From NCBI RefSeq assembly GCF_004103735.1, contig NZ_CP035281.1, positions 1 through 64,000 on the forward strand: a DNA stretch of 64,000 nucleotides, given 5' to 3'. Source of the stretch: Aminipila luticellarii. Its GTDB lineage: Bacteria; Bacillota; Clostridia; Peptostreptococcales; Anaerovoracaceae. The notes beneath the pieces are model-generated. The model made no database searches and had not been told where the DNA came from. It saw only the letters and a program-made list of their open reading frames with translations. The translations under genes and the position numbers were made by a program. Shown one piece after another: positions 56,162 through 64,000 of the stretch. How positions within the stretch are numbered: the first letter of the stretch is position 1; each line of letters opens with the position of its first letter.

Positions 56162-56173
56162 AAGGTGAAAAGT

Positions 56174-56713
56174 ATGCTGCCATCATTGGAAACGGAACGA
56201 TTGATATTGAGACCATTTACAACGGACGATGCAGAGGGGCTGTTTGCTTATGCAAGCAATCCTAACGTAGGACCTCGAGCCGGTTGGAAGCCTCATGCGG
56301 ATGTAGAGGAATCCAGGAGAATTATTTGTGAGCTTTTTTTGACAGATCGCTTCTGGGCTGTTATCGAAAAGCAAAGCGGCAAGTTAATCGGAAGCATTGG
56401 GCTGGAAACGGATAAACGCAGGCCGGATATTGCAAGTAGGGAGCTTGGCTATTCGCTGGCGGAAGAGTGCTGGGGAAAAGGCATCATGACAGAGGCTGCC
56501 AAAGAGGCCATTCGATATGCTTTTGAAGAAATGAAGCTGGACGTTGTGGCGATCTGCACGAGCCTGACCAACGAAAGGTCTGCCGGAGTCATCCGAAAAT
56601 GCGGATTTAAATATGAAGGCACGGAACGGTCCTGTTATAAAATTTATGATGGGAGCCTGCGGGACTCCCGATGCTTTTCTTTGCTGAAATCAGAATGGGA
56701 AGCCTTAAGGTGA
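56174..56713 (+). CDS. GNAT acetyltransferase, RimJ/RimL type
   Basis: This 179-residue protein starts LETERLILRPFTTDDAEGLF, the hallmark of the RimJ-like GNAT group. It has the acetyl-CoA loop ECWGKGIMTEAAKEAI and the TNERSAGVIRKCGFKYEG segment. The likely target is a protein N-terminus or a small amine, not determined. I chose ATG 56174 with AGAAGG upstream over GTG 56165. Confidence 0.88.
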   Translation: MLPSLETERLILRPFTTDDAEGLFAYASNPNVGPRAGWKPHADVEESRRIICELFLTDRFWAVIEKQSGKLIGSIGLETDKRRPDIASRELGYSLAEECWGKGIMTEAAKEAIRYAFEEMKLDVVAICTSLTNERSAGVIRKCGFKYEGTERSCYKIYDGSLRDSRCFSLLKSEWEALR

Positions 56714-56717
56714 GGTC

Positions 56718-57341
56718 ATGGCAGCAGAGATAAAAGGGCTGATTGAAATACGCGATAGGGAAAAGGTGATAAGGACTCTGATGAGTGCGTTCTCAGATTA
56801 TCCGCAATTAGCCCAGGCGTTTCCGGATAAAAGTAGACGGCTTATCGTCATGGAAGCTGCCCTGCGGTTCTACGCCGCCTTCGGTATGCGATACGGAGGT
56901 GCTTATGCTTTAGATCCTGCGTGTCAGGGTGTGGCGATCCTCCTTCCTTCCCAGAAAAGAAAAGGATCTGCGTTAAAATACTTTTTTGCCGGGAGCTATT
57001 CCTCCCAATATAAGCGTGCCGTATCCAGGATGACGGAAGAAGAACACCGCATCCGGACAGAACTGTTTGCGGAGATATCCCAGATGGAGACGGAGATAAA
57101 GTTTCCGCCGAAATACCTCTATATCAGTTATCTGGGAGTGAGACCTGAATATCAGGGTCAGGGAAATGGGCGTATGCTGATGAACCGGCTTGTGGAGTAT
57201 GGAGAGAAGAAAGAACTGCCCATTGTATTAATTACCAGTGAACCCAAAGAGGTTCCGTTTTATCAAAGCATGGGATTTAAGATGATGGGGATAACCAGTT
57301 CAAGGAAGTTTCAGTTTATAAATATTTATCTTATAAAATGA
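56718..57341 (+). CDS. GNAT family acetyltransferase
   Basis: This 207-residue protein has a C-terminal GNAT core with YISYLGVRPEYQGQGNGRMLM (acetyl-CoA binding) and PFYQSMGFKMMG. The N-terminal half resembles GNATs with HATPase-like insert seen in clostridial proteins of unknown target. It follows the previous acetyltransferase by 4 bases, and both are probably expressed with the LTA synthase gene. Confidence 0.85.
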   Translation: MAAEIKGLIEIRDREKVIRTLMSAFSDYPQLAQAFPDKSRRLIVMEAALRFYAAFGMRYGGAYALDPACQGVAILLPSQKRKGSALKYFFAGSYSSQYKRAVSRMTEEEHRIRTELFAEISQMETEIKFPPKYLYISYLGVRPEYQGQGNGRMLMNRLVEYGEKKELPIVLITSEPKEVPFYQSMGFKMMGITSSRKFQFINIYLIK

Positions 57342-57390
57342 TAATCGAAAGATAGGATTTCATAGGAGTTCAGAAAAGAGGGAGATAGAC

Positions 57391-58677
57391 ATGCTTATTG
57401 TATTGATTTTTTTAATTATCTGTATAATTCTTATAATTGCAGCATATTTGAGCATGAAGGTAAAAAAACCAGAAGAAAAAAAGAGCATGCCGGAAGGGCT
57501 GGAACCAGCTTTTCTGCAATACTGTGAATTATTGCTGACACAATTAAAGCTAAAAATAAAGGAAGTAGAGCTTTCTCAGTTCAAGTTACTTGCCGAGGTT
57601 CCCTTTGAAGACGGAAAGTTTGAATATTACAGCTTTGATTACAGCATTACGCCGGAGAAAGCGGTAATTGACAGCAACGGAATTATTTTAAATTCCAGAG
57701 AGCTGTTATCAAAAGCGGGCGTAAAGGGAAATCCACTGCTGCTGTTCTTTAGAAAGGGGGAGGATGAGGTCTCTGAAATATCCTTCCCGGATGACCGGGA
57801 TATTGCTCAAAAAGGGTATAAAGGATATATAAACTATCGGTACAGCAATCTGAAGGATTGGTCTCTCGATGAAGAATATTCGTTAAAGGTGGATGACCAC
57901 ATCATTACACTGTGGGAGAATCTGGAGGGAGAAGCCCCGTTTCCATATGCTGTGCAGACCAGAGAGCGCACCCGGGATTTCCTCAGCTATACCGCGCAAT
58001 ATACGGATACTTGGGAGGGTCAGGGCATTAAAGTCAACACATGGATACAGTTTGAAAAGAAGAGAGAGCTGATTTATTGGATCAAAAGTACAAATCCAGT
58101 GGCAGAGACTCATCGGGGAATCCATGTGGGGAGTACCTTGCAGGAATTAAAGGAAAAATACCGTGGAGATCTAGCCTATGAAGAGGACTTCAAGGGAGCA
58201 GGAGACTGCTTTGGTTTTATTCCCAATGATAATACTAAGCGATACATAGCATTCTTTGTGGCAGACGAAAAGGTCACTGAAATCTGGATAACCGACGCCT
58301 TTGACGAGCGGCCTTTCAAGAAGTCCTTCGGTTATGTGGACGAGGATGTAAAATGGCAGGTGTATGATTATTCCGATAAGCTGTCGGAACGATATGCCAG
58401 AGAAATTTACGTAGGGCAGCATAAATCTGATTTGGATCCGGATAAGGTATTTAATTCCTTTATTGCAAAGGAGCTTCCAATGGCTGCGATTCTGGAAACC
58501 GGCCTTTTCAAAGACGGTCCCGGAGAAAGAACGTATTATATTGTATGTCAGAAAAAGGAAAGCGGAGAAAAGTTCAATATAGAGGTCGTATTAAAGAGGA
58601 TCAAGCTGGAGCATTCTGTAGCCGTAGAAGAAATATGGGCCGCAGAAAAGTACAGGACTCAGATGATTGCAAGCTAA
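57391..58677 (+). CDS. Unknown membrane-anchored protein
   Basis: I do not recognise this 428-residue protein. The first 21 residues are a strongly hydrophobic helix (LIVLIFLIICIILIIAAYL) followed by KVKKPEEKK, so it is an anchored protein. The body is rich in charged residues and aromatic beta-strand patterns, with two similar-looking halves (around 150-260 and 270-400). GAGGG precedes the ATG. ybaK starts 13 bases after its stop. Confidence 0.72.
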   Translation: MLIVLIFLIICIILIIAAYLSMKVKKPEEKKSMPEGLEPAFLQYCELLLTQLKLKIKEVELSQFKLLAEVPFEDGKFEYYSFDYSITPEKAVIDSNGIILNSRELLSKAGVKGNPLLLFFRKGEDEVSEISFPDDRDIAQKGYKGYINYRYSNLKDWSLDEEYSLKVDDHIITLWENLEGEAPFPYAVQTRERTRDFLSYTAQYTDTWEGQGIKVNTWIQFEKKRELIYWIKSTNPVAETHRGIHVGSTLQELKEKYRGDLAYEEDFKGAGDCFGFIPNDNTKRYIAFFVADEKVTEIWITDAFDERPFKKSFGYVDEDVKWQVYDYSDKLSERYAREIYVGQHKSDLDPDKVFNSFIAKELPMAAILETGLFKDGPGERTYYIVCQKKESGEKFNIEVVLKRIKLEHSVAVEEIWAAEKYRTQMIAS

Positions 58678-58690
58678 AGGAGAGAGATCA

Positions 58691-59179
58691 TTGGCTAAGA
58701 CATCAAAGATTAAAACCAATGCATTGAGACATTTGGATGCTGAAAAAATCCGTCACAATGTATATGAATATGAGGCGCCGGAAGGATTTTTGGATGGCGT
58801 ATCTGTTGCGAAGGCAACGGGAATGGACGTTACTAAGGTGTATAAAACTTTGGTAACTCAAGGCTCCAGTAAGGAACACTACGTGTGTGTCATACCGGTG
58901 GCAGAGGAACTGGATTTAAAAAAGGCCGCCAAGCATTTCGGTGAGAAAAAAATTGAAATGATTCCGGCAAAGGAAATAACCAATGTAACCGGGTATATCA
59001 AAGGCGGTTGTTCTCCTATCGGGATGAAAAAGCAATTTAAGACCGCTATTGACAGCCATGCAAAGGATTTGGAGCAGATCGTTGTAAGTGCCGGAAAGGT
59101 TGGGCTTCAAATGGAGCTTGCTGTTCCGGATCTGGTATCTGTAACCGGTGCTGAATTGGCCGATTTGATTGTGGTATAA
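58691..59179 (+). CDS. ybaK: Cys-tRNA(Pro)/Cys-tRNA(Cys) deacylase YbaK
   Basis: YbaK hydrolyses Cys mis-attached to tRNA-Pro. The 162-residue protein has the YbaK/ProX fold with VAKATGMDVTKVYKTLVTQG, KIEMIPAKEITNVTGYIKGG and SPIGMKK. I chose TTG 58691 with AAAGGAGAG upstream; the longer frame (58667) overlaps the previous gene. The stop codon lies inside repeat copy B. Confidence 0.93.
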   Translation: MAKTSKIKTNALRHLDAEKIRHNVYEYEAPEGFLDGVSVAKATGMDVTKVYKTLVTQGSSKEHYVCVIPVAEELDLKKAAKHFGEKKIEMIPAKEITNVTGYIKGGCSPIGMKKQFKTAIDSHAKDLEQIVVSAGKVGLQMELAVPDLVSVTGAELADLIVV

Positions 59180-59258
59180 TGATTCTATTGATTGAAGTCG
59201 GCGTTGCCGCAGGGAAAGAATCATTGCATCACACGGCGACGTAGCTTGTGTGTATAAT
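59172..59258 (+). repeat. Dispersed intergenic repeat, copy B
   Basis: Bases 59172-59242 are identical to the reverse complement of copy A (32221-32308), with a few differences after that. The first bases make up the last codons and stop of ybaK. A partial second unit (TATAATAATTCTATTGATTT) begins at 59253, which suggests that the unit can occur in tandem. Confidence 0.85.
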
Positions 59259-59278
59259 AATTCTATTGATTTCAATAA

Positions 59279-59310
59279 AAAAGAATGTCTCTCGGAGACA
59301 TTCTTTTTAA
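59279..59310. terminator. Terminator between ybaK and ridA
   Basis: AAAAGAATGTCTC (59279-59291) pairs exactly with GAGACATTCTTTT (59295-59307) around a three-base loop. It lies between converging genes. Confidence 0.88.
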
Positions 59311-59351
59311 ATGGAATATTTTATAGTTTTTCAGTAATAAAAATGTAATGA

Positions 59352-59732
59352 TTATAAATATGCAATGGTCTCTATTTCAACGAGAACATCCTTCGGAAGG
59401 CGTGCAACTTCCACTGCGGATCGGGACGGATAGGAACCCTCCGTGAAAAATGTTGCATAGACCTCATTGATTTTGCCAAAATCGTTCATATCTTTGATGA
59501 ACACAGTGGTCTTTAAAACCTTATCTAAAGAGCTTCCGGCCTCTTCTAAAATGGCTTTGATATTTTTAAATACCTGCTCCGTCTGCTCCTCAATGGTAGT
59601 TCCGATGATTTCACCAGTCTCCGGATTTAAAGGAACCTGTCCGGAAGTGAATACCAGATTACCGAAAATGTTACCCTGTGAATAGGGTCCGATAGCAGCG
59701 GGAGCTGCTGATGTTGCCACTACTTTACGCAT
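59352..59732 (-). CDS. ridA: RidA family enamine/imine deaminase
   Basis: RidA hydrolyses reactive 2-aminoacrylate and related enamines. The 126-residue protein begins [18 protein letters not shown] and has the conserved Arg in [12 protein letters not shown]. All key features of the active RidA subgroup are present. AGGAGG precedes the ATG on the minus strand. Confidence 0.95.
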   Translation of the reverse strand: MRKVVATSAAPAAIGPYSQGNIFGNLVFTSGQVPLNPETGEIIGTTIEEQTEQVFKNIKAILEEAGSSLDKVLKTTVFIKDMNDFGKINEVYATFFTEGSYPSRSAVEVARLPKDVLVEIETIAYL

Positions 59733-59940
59733 GTTAAATCCTCCTTAGAATAGATAAAATTTTTTCTATAATTTACTACTTCCATTATAAAACTTTATTT
59801 CAAGCTATTCAAGTCCGATAAATATGTAATTATTAATACAGATGAATAAATATGCAAAAAAATTACTAGCATTCCAATAATGCATATGCTAAAATAGATT
59901 GTTAATTCGCTACAGTAAAAAAGATAATAGGAAAACGAAC

Positions 59941-60474
59941 ATGAAAAATTTTAACAGAGATATATTTTTGATAGGTTTTATGGGTACTGGGAAGTCTGCC
60001 ATTTCAAGTCAATTAGGAGAAATGATGGCGCTGGAAGTGTTGGATACAGATGCTTTGATCGTAAACAGTACTGGGATGAGTATTCCGGAGATTTTTGAAA
60101 GAAAAGGACAGGATTATTTCAGGACACAGGAGACTGAAATACTTCAAAAAATATCGAAGACTAAAAGGCATGTTATTTCCTGTGGCGGAGGGGTTGTCTT
60201 AAAAGCCGAAAATATTGAGATCATGAAGAAAGCGGGGAAGATCATTCTCTTGACTGCAAGTGCAGAAACGATTTATCAGAGAGTTAAAAATGATGAGCAA
60301 AGACCGCTGCTTAAAGGGAACCTGAATGCGGAGTACATAAACGAATTAATGGGAAAAAGACAGGCGGCATATCATGAAGCGGCCGATATTATAATCGAAA
60401 CCGATCATAAAAACATGGCAGAAATTTGCAGCGAAATAATTACAAAGCTTGAAATTTTGGAGGGTACTGAATGA
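59941..60474 (+). CDS. aroK: Shikimate kinase
   Basis: AroK makes shikimate 3-phosphate from shikimate and ATP. The 177-residue protein has Walker A GFMGTGKSAI, the shikimate site LDTDALI and SCGGGVVLK, and the lid Arg in DEQRPLL. I chose ATG 59941 with AGGAAAA upstream over TTG 59899. It overlaps the GNAT gene by 4 bases. It faces the other shikimate genes. Confidence 0.95.
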   Translation: MKNFNRDIFLIGFMGTGKSAISSQLGEMMALEVLDTDALIVNSTGMSIPEIFERKGQDYFRTQETEILQKISKTKRHVISCGGGVVLKAENIEIMKKAGKIILLTASAETIYQRVKNDEQRPLLKGNLNAEYINELMGKRQAAYHEAADIIIETDHKNMAEICSEIITKLEILEGTE

Positions 60475-60890
60475 TAACATATAGGAATGATATTGCAGTG
60501 GATGATTACTTACGGCTGCGTGACGCAGTAGAATGGAAGAAGGTTCCCAGGGAGCAGGCGGAAAAAGCACTGGCAGGTTCCGTTTACATGCTGGTGGCCT
60601 ATGATGACGAAAAGGCTGTGGGCATGGCCCGAGTCGTGGGAGACGGCGCTTACATGGCGTTAATTGTAGATGTAATCGTTCATCCGGATTATCAAAAGAT
60701 GAAAATCGGATCTTATATCATAAATAATATCATGAATACGCTGGAGTCGTCCATCAAGGGTGATGACATTATGATGATCAATCTGATGTCTCTGCAGGGC
60801 AAAGAAACTTTTTACGAACAATTTGGACTATCAGCCCGGCCGAATGACAACATGGGTCCAGGCATGACTAAATGGCTCAATGTGAAATGA
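60471..60890 (+). CDS. GNAT family acetyltransferase
   Basis: This 139-residue protein has the GNAT core VIVHPDYQKMKIGSYIINNIM for acetyl-CoA binding and a C-terminal ETFYEQFGLSARP segment. It is coupled to aroK (ATGA overlap). The target is unknown. Confidence 0.85.
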   Translation: MITYRNDIAVDDYLRLRDAVEWKKVPREQAEKALAGSVYMLVAYDDEKAVGMARVVGDGAYMALIVDVIVHPDYQKMKIGSYIINNIMNTLESSIKGDDIMMINLMSLQGKETFYEQFGLSARPNDNMGPGMTKWLNVK

Positions 60891-60921
60891 AATGATGCGA
60901 TATACATAAGGGCAGAAGAGG

Positions 60922-60956
60922 GCAGAAGCCATAAAATTGGCTTCTGCTTTTACGTT
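60922..60956. terminator. Terminator between the GNAT gene and aroD
   Basis: GCAGAAGCCA (60922-60931) pairs exactly with TGGCTTCTGC (60938-60947), followed by Ts. The aroD stop codon is inside its right flank. Confidence 0.85.
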
Positions 60957-61720
60957 TTTTGCAGATTGCGGTGGACTATATTTAATATTTGCGCCAGCTC
61001 TCCGGCCTCTATTTGCCCGGGGGCAGAAGCTTTTTGTACAGAGCCGAAGGTGATGGCGGAGCCAAAGTATTCTCCGCATATTCTGCTGAGACTGCCCAGT
61101 TCAGACATGGACATGGTAACGACAGGCACTTTTGCGTGTTTTTCATTCATTTCCAGCGTGGTATCAAGGAGCGTCAGAAGGTCGCGGGTCGTTTTAGGCA
61201 TGACCGCAAGTTTAACCATATCGGCTCCCTGCTCCTGCATCTGACAGAGCCGTGACAGCATCTCACTTTTGGGCGGAGTGCCCGTGAAATCGTGATTGGA
61301 AGCGATGACTTTCACCTGATTCCTATGTGCTTCTGAAATCATGGACGGAGTAAAAGCAGTACAGAGAAAGGCTTCTATGTCAATTAAGTCGATGCAGCCT
61401 GTTTCTTCGGCTGTTTTGTTTAACTCAGCATAGGATTTCGGTTCCAGCTGTCTTTCCCCGCCTTCTTTTGCAGTTCTAAAGGTAAAAAGGATCGGCATAT
61501 TTTTTAGTAGCTTTCGAAGCTTAAAAAGTGTATCCGTAACTCGTTCAGGATCCATGACCTCTTGGAAAAAGTCTGCTCGCCATTCGATCAGGTCAATGGG
61601 AAGAGTCCGAAGCATATCTGCATTCGCAAGGATTTCCTCTTCTGTCTTGTCTACGATAGGCACACAAAGCTTGGGCCTGCCCTCGCCGATAATCAGATTT
61701 CGGATTTGAATTGTTTTCAT
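60950..61720 (-). CDS. aroD: 3-dehydroquinate dehydratase, type I
   Basis: AroD dehydrates 3-dehydroquinate in the shikimate pathway through a Schiff base. The 256-residue protein has the conserved DLIEWRADFF motif, the catalytic His in ASNHDFTGTP and the Schiff-base Lys in DMVKLAVMP. AAAGGAG precedes the ATG on the minus strand. It is the last gene of the aroC-pheA-aroE-aroD run. Confidence 0.96.
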   Translation of the reverse strand: MKTIQIRNLIIGEGRPKLCVPIVDKTEEEILANADMLRTLPIDLIEWRADFFQEVMDPERVTDTLFKLRKLLKNMPILFTFRTAKEGGERQLEPKSYAELNKTAEETGCIDLIDIEAFLCTAFTPSMISEAHRNQVKVIASNHDFTGTPPKSEMLSRLCQMQEQGADMVKLAVMPKTTRDLLTLLDTTLEMNEKHAKVPVVTMSMSELGSLSRICGEYFGSAITFGSVQKASAPGQIEAGELAQILNIVHRNLQKT

Positions 61721-61787
61721 AGTTAAGATCTGCTCCTTTAACAGTTGGTACAGTAGGCTGCTGCTTTCAAAAAAATTACCAGTTAGC

Positions 61788-62609
61788 TTATGAAAACAGT
61801 TCTTTCAGTTCATTAATGATACGTTGATTTTGTGAGTCAAATCCGTCCCGGCCTGTAAAATATACGGCGGCAGCGGTAGCTTGGGCTACCAGCATAGCCA
61901 GACCGCTGGCGTAAGGAATATTTAATTCTTCTGCCTGACGGAGAAGCTTTGTGTAATATGGATTATATATTACGTCAAAAACACCGCAGCAGTTTGGAAA
62001 TTCTCTTAAATCGATTGGGCGAGCCTCTGTGTTCGGCCACATACCTACAGGGGTAGCGTTTATGATGATTTCTACATCGGACTGAGCAGCCAGATCTTTG
62101 TAATTCAATGTGGTGCAGTGGATGGAAGCATAAGGGGCAGCCTCTGATTCGGCGTGGAGTGTCTCAACGATTGGAGCGTCGACCTTTCTGGAGGCGATAA
62201 GAATCTCTTTGGCTCCTTGATCCCAAACAGCTCTTCGGATGGTCTTACAAGTTGCACCGTCTCCCAGAATCAATATTTTTTTATCTCGGATTGGTATTCC
62301 GGCCTGTTCCACTGCATAGAGAAAGCCTGTGTAATCCGTATTTGTTCCCCAAAGCCGTCCGGCGTTATCAAAGTAAAGTGTATTGACCGCACCTATTTTC
62401 TGTGCCAGAGGGGATATAAAGTCACAATAAGGAATAACGGTCTGCTTGTATGGTATGGTAACGCTGAGCCCGTCAAAATCTCTCTTTTTTAGAAGTACAT
62501 CTAATTCTTCCCGTGTAAGGGGAATTAGATCATAGGAATAGGCTCCCAGCTTTTCGTGTATTATTTTTGAATAGCTGTGCCCAAGTTTTTCTCCGATTAA
62601 TCCGTACAT
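61788..62609 (-). CDS. aroE: Shikimate dehydrogenase
   Basis: AroE reduces 3-dehydroshikimate with NADPH. The 273-residue protein has the substrate site GHSYSKIIHEKL, the catalytic Lys in TIPYKQTVIPY, Asp in NTDYTGF and the nucleotide loop LGDGATCKTI. The last is unusual because most members have GxGGA here, while this one has GDGAT. The NADPH Arg lies in ASRK. Confidence 0.94.
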   Translation of the reverse strand: MYGLIGEKLGHSYSKIIHEKLGAYSYDLIPLTREELDVLLKKRDFDGLSVTIPYKQTVIPYCDFISPLAQKIGAVNTLYFDNAGRLWGTNTDYTGFLYAVEQAGIPIRDKKILILGDGATCKTIRRAVWDQGAKEILIASRKVDAPIVETLHAESEAAPYASIHCTTLNYKDLAAQSDVEIIINATPVGMWPNTEARPIDLREFPNCCGVFDVIYNPYYTKLLRQAEELNIPYASGLAMLVAQATAAAVYFTGRDGFDSQNQRIINELKELFS

Positions 62610-62639
62610 GGCAATCCCTCCAATATTTAATATTTAAAA

Positions 62640-63779
62640 TTAATTTTCAATATAATTTCCAAGGAAGACAAAAACCTCCGGCTGAGAGGACAGTTCACAG
62701 AGCAGGCTGACTACTTCAGGAGAACATAAGGAAGCCTCCATATCAAAGTAGAACATAAATTCAAAATCACTTCCCGGTATAGGTCTGGACTCTAATTTTG
62801 TTAAATTCAAGCCCAAGCTTGAAAATTTGGCTATCATATTGTATAAAGACGATGGACGATGCGGGACTGACAGCATCAAGCTCAGCTTATTGGCACCGGG
62901 GTATATTTCAAGATTTTTAGAGATACAGATGAAGCGGGTGTAATTGTTATCACTGAGCTGAATATCGTCTGAAAGAATGTGAAGCCCATAGATTCCGGCA
63001 CATTCTCCGGAGGAAATGGCGGCAATATCTGTGCGGCCGCTTTTAGCCACCCATTCCGCCGCCATGGCAGTGTTAGAACAGGTGGTTATTTTAACATTTT
63101 TAAGGCTCTCAATGAATTGGGAGCATTGACCTAAAGCCTGATCGTGGGAGATGATCTCTTTGACGTCTTTTATCTCCACACCGGGTTTTGCCAGCAGCTT
63201 ATGGGATATCCGCAGTTTAAGAGCCTTGGCAATATAGAAGTGATGATTTTTCATCAGGTCATACACGGGACCTACGGATCCATAGGAGCTGTTTTCAATA
63301 GGCAGAACCCCATACTGGCACAGACCTTTATTCACCGCATTAAAAACACTGTCCCAATTATTAAAATACATAACAGAGGGAAATTCGAAAATCTTTTCCG
63401 CAGCAAGCTGGGAGTAAGAACCCTCAATTCCCTGACATGCAACCACGGCTCTCTTTGGGAAAAGAGCCGGAGTGTTGGTCATAGCGGTTTCGATCTGCCG
63501 CTTTAAAGGAGCTTCCGCATACAGAAAGCGCGTTTGATAAGAACGGCTGACATCGAATAACGTGTTATACAGAATGCGCATATATCGTTCCAGGGTTTCG
63601 CCTGCCTGATCGGAAACTCTGGTCAGAATCTCCTTTTCCCGCTTTGTATTTAATAAAGCCGTGCCGGAAGCCTTTTTTTCTTTGGCTACTTTTTCAGCAA
63701 TATTCATGCGCTTTACAAACAAATCTGCAAGCTCCGTATCAATCTGGTCTATCTCATCTCTTAAATTTTCTAAAGTCAT
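62640..63779 (-). CDS. pheA: Bifunctional chorismate mutase/prephenate dehydratase (P-protein)
   Basis: PheA turns chorismate into prephenate and then phenylpyruvate. The 379-residue protein has an AroQ chorismate mutase domain (1-90; LRDEIDQIDTELADLFVKRM), a prephenate dehydratase domain (GIEGSYSQLA; LPIENSSYGSV; SHDQALGQC) and a C-terminal ACT domain with ESRPIPGSDFEFMFYFD that senses Phe. I chose ATG 63779, with GGAAGAGGG upstream; the frame is open to 63842, but that overlaps the aroC end. Confidence 0.95.
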   Translation of the reverse strand: MTLENLRDEIDQIDTELADLFVKRMNIAEKVAKEKKASGTALLNTKREKEILTRVSDQAGETLERYMRILYNTLFDVSRSYQTRFLYAEAPLKRQIETAMTNTPALFPKRAVVACQGIEGSYSQLAAEKIFEFPSVMYFNNWDSVFNAVNKGLCQYGVLPIENSSYGSVGPVYDLMKNHHFYIAKALKLRISHKLLAKPGVEIKDVKEIISHDQALGQCSQFIESLKNVKITTCSNTAMAAEWVAKSGRTDIAAISSGECAGIYGLHILSDDIQLSDNNYTRFICISKNLEIYPGANKLSLMLSVPHRPSSLYNMIAKFSSLGLNLTKLESRPIPGSDFEFMFYFDMEASLCSPEVVSLLCELSSQPEVFVFLGNYIEN

Positions 63780-63822
63780 GTCGTTCCCTCTTCCTTTATA
63801 ATATATAAGCGTTGCAGTAATT

Positions 63823-64000
63823 TCAATATAAAAATTTATCACATTCCAGTAAAAGATCTAAGAGGCCTACTGCCATAGCAGCCTCTACTACAGGAACGGC
63901 TCGTATGGCAACACAGGGATCGTGTCTGCCCGTAATGTGCATCGTCTCGTTGGTCTTATTGCAAAGGCTTACGGAATGCTGTTCTTTTGCAATGGAAGGC
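63823..64000 (-). CDS. aroC: Chorismate synthase, C-terminal end (partial)
   Basis: The last 59 codons of a minus-strand gene enter the window at 64000 and stop at TGA 63823-63825. The translation contains the chorismate synthase end motif [20 protein letters not shown], followed by [15 protein letters not shown]. AroC makes chorismate from EPSP using reduced FMN. It precedes pheA by 43 bases. The N-terminal part is outside the window. Confidence 0.92.
   Translation of the reverse strand, partial: PSIAKEQHSVSLCNKTNETMHITGRHDPCVAIRAVPVVEAAMAVGLLDLLLECDKFLY

Noticed and set aside
63780-63842. Longer pheA start at 63842
   Set aside because: The added residues overlap the aroC end and lack similarity; ATG 63779 has a strong ribosome site.

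Overview
The window reads as the origin-proximal chromosome of an anaerobic, spore-forming Clostridia bacterium. GC content is low (roughly 37-40% in most genes, judged from sampled lines). Position 1 is the dnaA start codon, so the sequence was probably cut to the conventional chromosome start. The spore genes yabP and yabQ, the rubredoxin/rubrerythrin pair and a 4-hydroxybutyryl-CoA dehydratase very like that of Clostridium aminobutyricum suggest an amino-acid or organic-acid fermenter near the Anaerovorax/Aminipila group. That placement is an inference. I saw no rRNA, tRNA, CRISPR array or insertion sequence.

Layout. (1) 1-9.65 kb: dnaA, an oriC with DnaA boxes and a DnaA-trio unwinding element, dnaN, recF, two unknown small genes, gyrB and gyrA. 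(2) 9.7-14.9 kb: an RsbW-like anti-sigma factor with a SigB/F-type sigma factor, trpS, a YitT protein, an acyltransferase, a PAP2 phosphatase and idi. (3) 14.9-31.5 kb: an accessory catabolic locus. (4) 31.6-35.6 kb: a DUF2148 protein, then a nucleotidyltransferase, a tandem class II aldolase and a ribokinase-like kinase. (5) 35.6-45.1 kb: rpsF-ssb-rpsR, yybS-gdpP-rplI-dnaB, a DnaD-like protein, an M23 peptidase and udk. (6) 45.2-50.4 kb: flavoredoxin-rubredoxin, rubrerythrin, an intracellular subtilase and walRK. (7) 50.6-59.2 kb: an unknown gene between two matching terminators, yabP-yabQ-divIC-rnmV-ksgA, an LTA synthase family protein, two acetyltransferases, an unknown membrane-anchored protein and ybaK. 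(8) 59.3-64 kb: ridA, aroK and a GNAT gene, then aroD, aroE, pheA and the end of aroC on the minus strand. The aroC fragment runs off the window.

The most interesting part is 14.9-31.5 kb. Four good sigma-54 (-24/-12) promoters (14955, 17158, 21317, 27507) lie around a single sigma-54 activator gene (25780-27309, minus). The genes are a chemoreceptor, abfD, a thiolase, an iron alcohol dehydrogenase, a DUF362 protein, an MFS transporter, a beta-keto acid cleavage enzyme (BKACE), a cyclase-family hydrolase and a 3-hydroxyacyl-CoA dehydrogenase-like protein. Mixed with them are larB, larC1 and larE, the genes for the nickel-pincer nucleotide (NPN) cofactor. No lactate racemase (larA) is present. 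LarC ends after its first domain, and a 95-residue unknown protein overlaps its start. A shared inverted repeat, TTGTTGC-N6-GCAACAA, lies 70-120 bp upstream of two of the sigma-54 promoters and again at the core of a 42-bp perfect palindrome. It is a candidate binding site for the activator. My reading is an inducible pathway that oxidises a beta-hydroxy acid, cleaves the beta-keto acid with acetyl-CoA, and makes its own pincer cofactor for a client that may not be LarA.

Other structure: an 87-88 bp repeat (71 bp identical) in two intergenic positions 27 kb apart in opposite orientation, and two unknown genes each flanked by duplicated terminator sequence.
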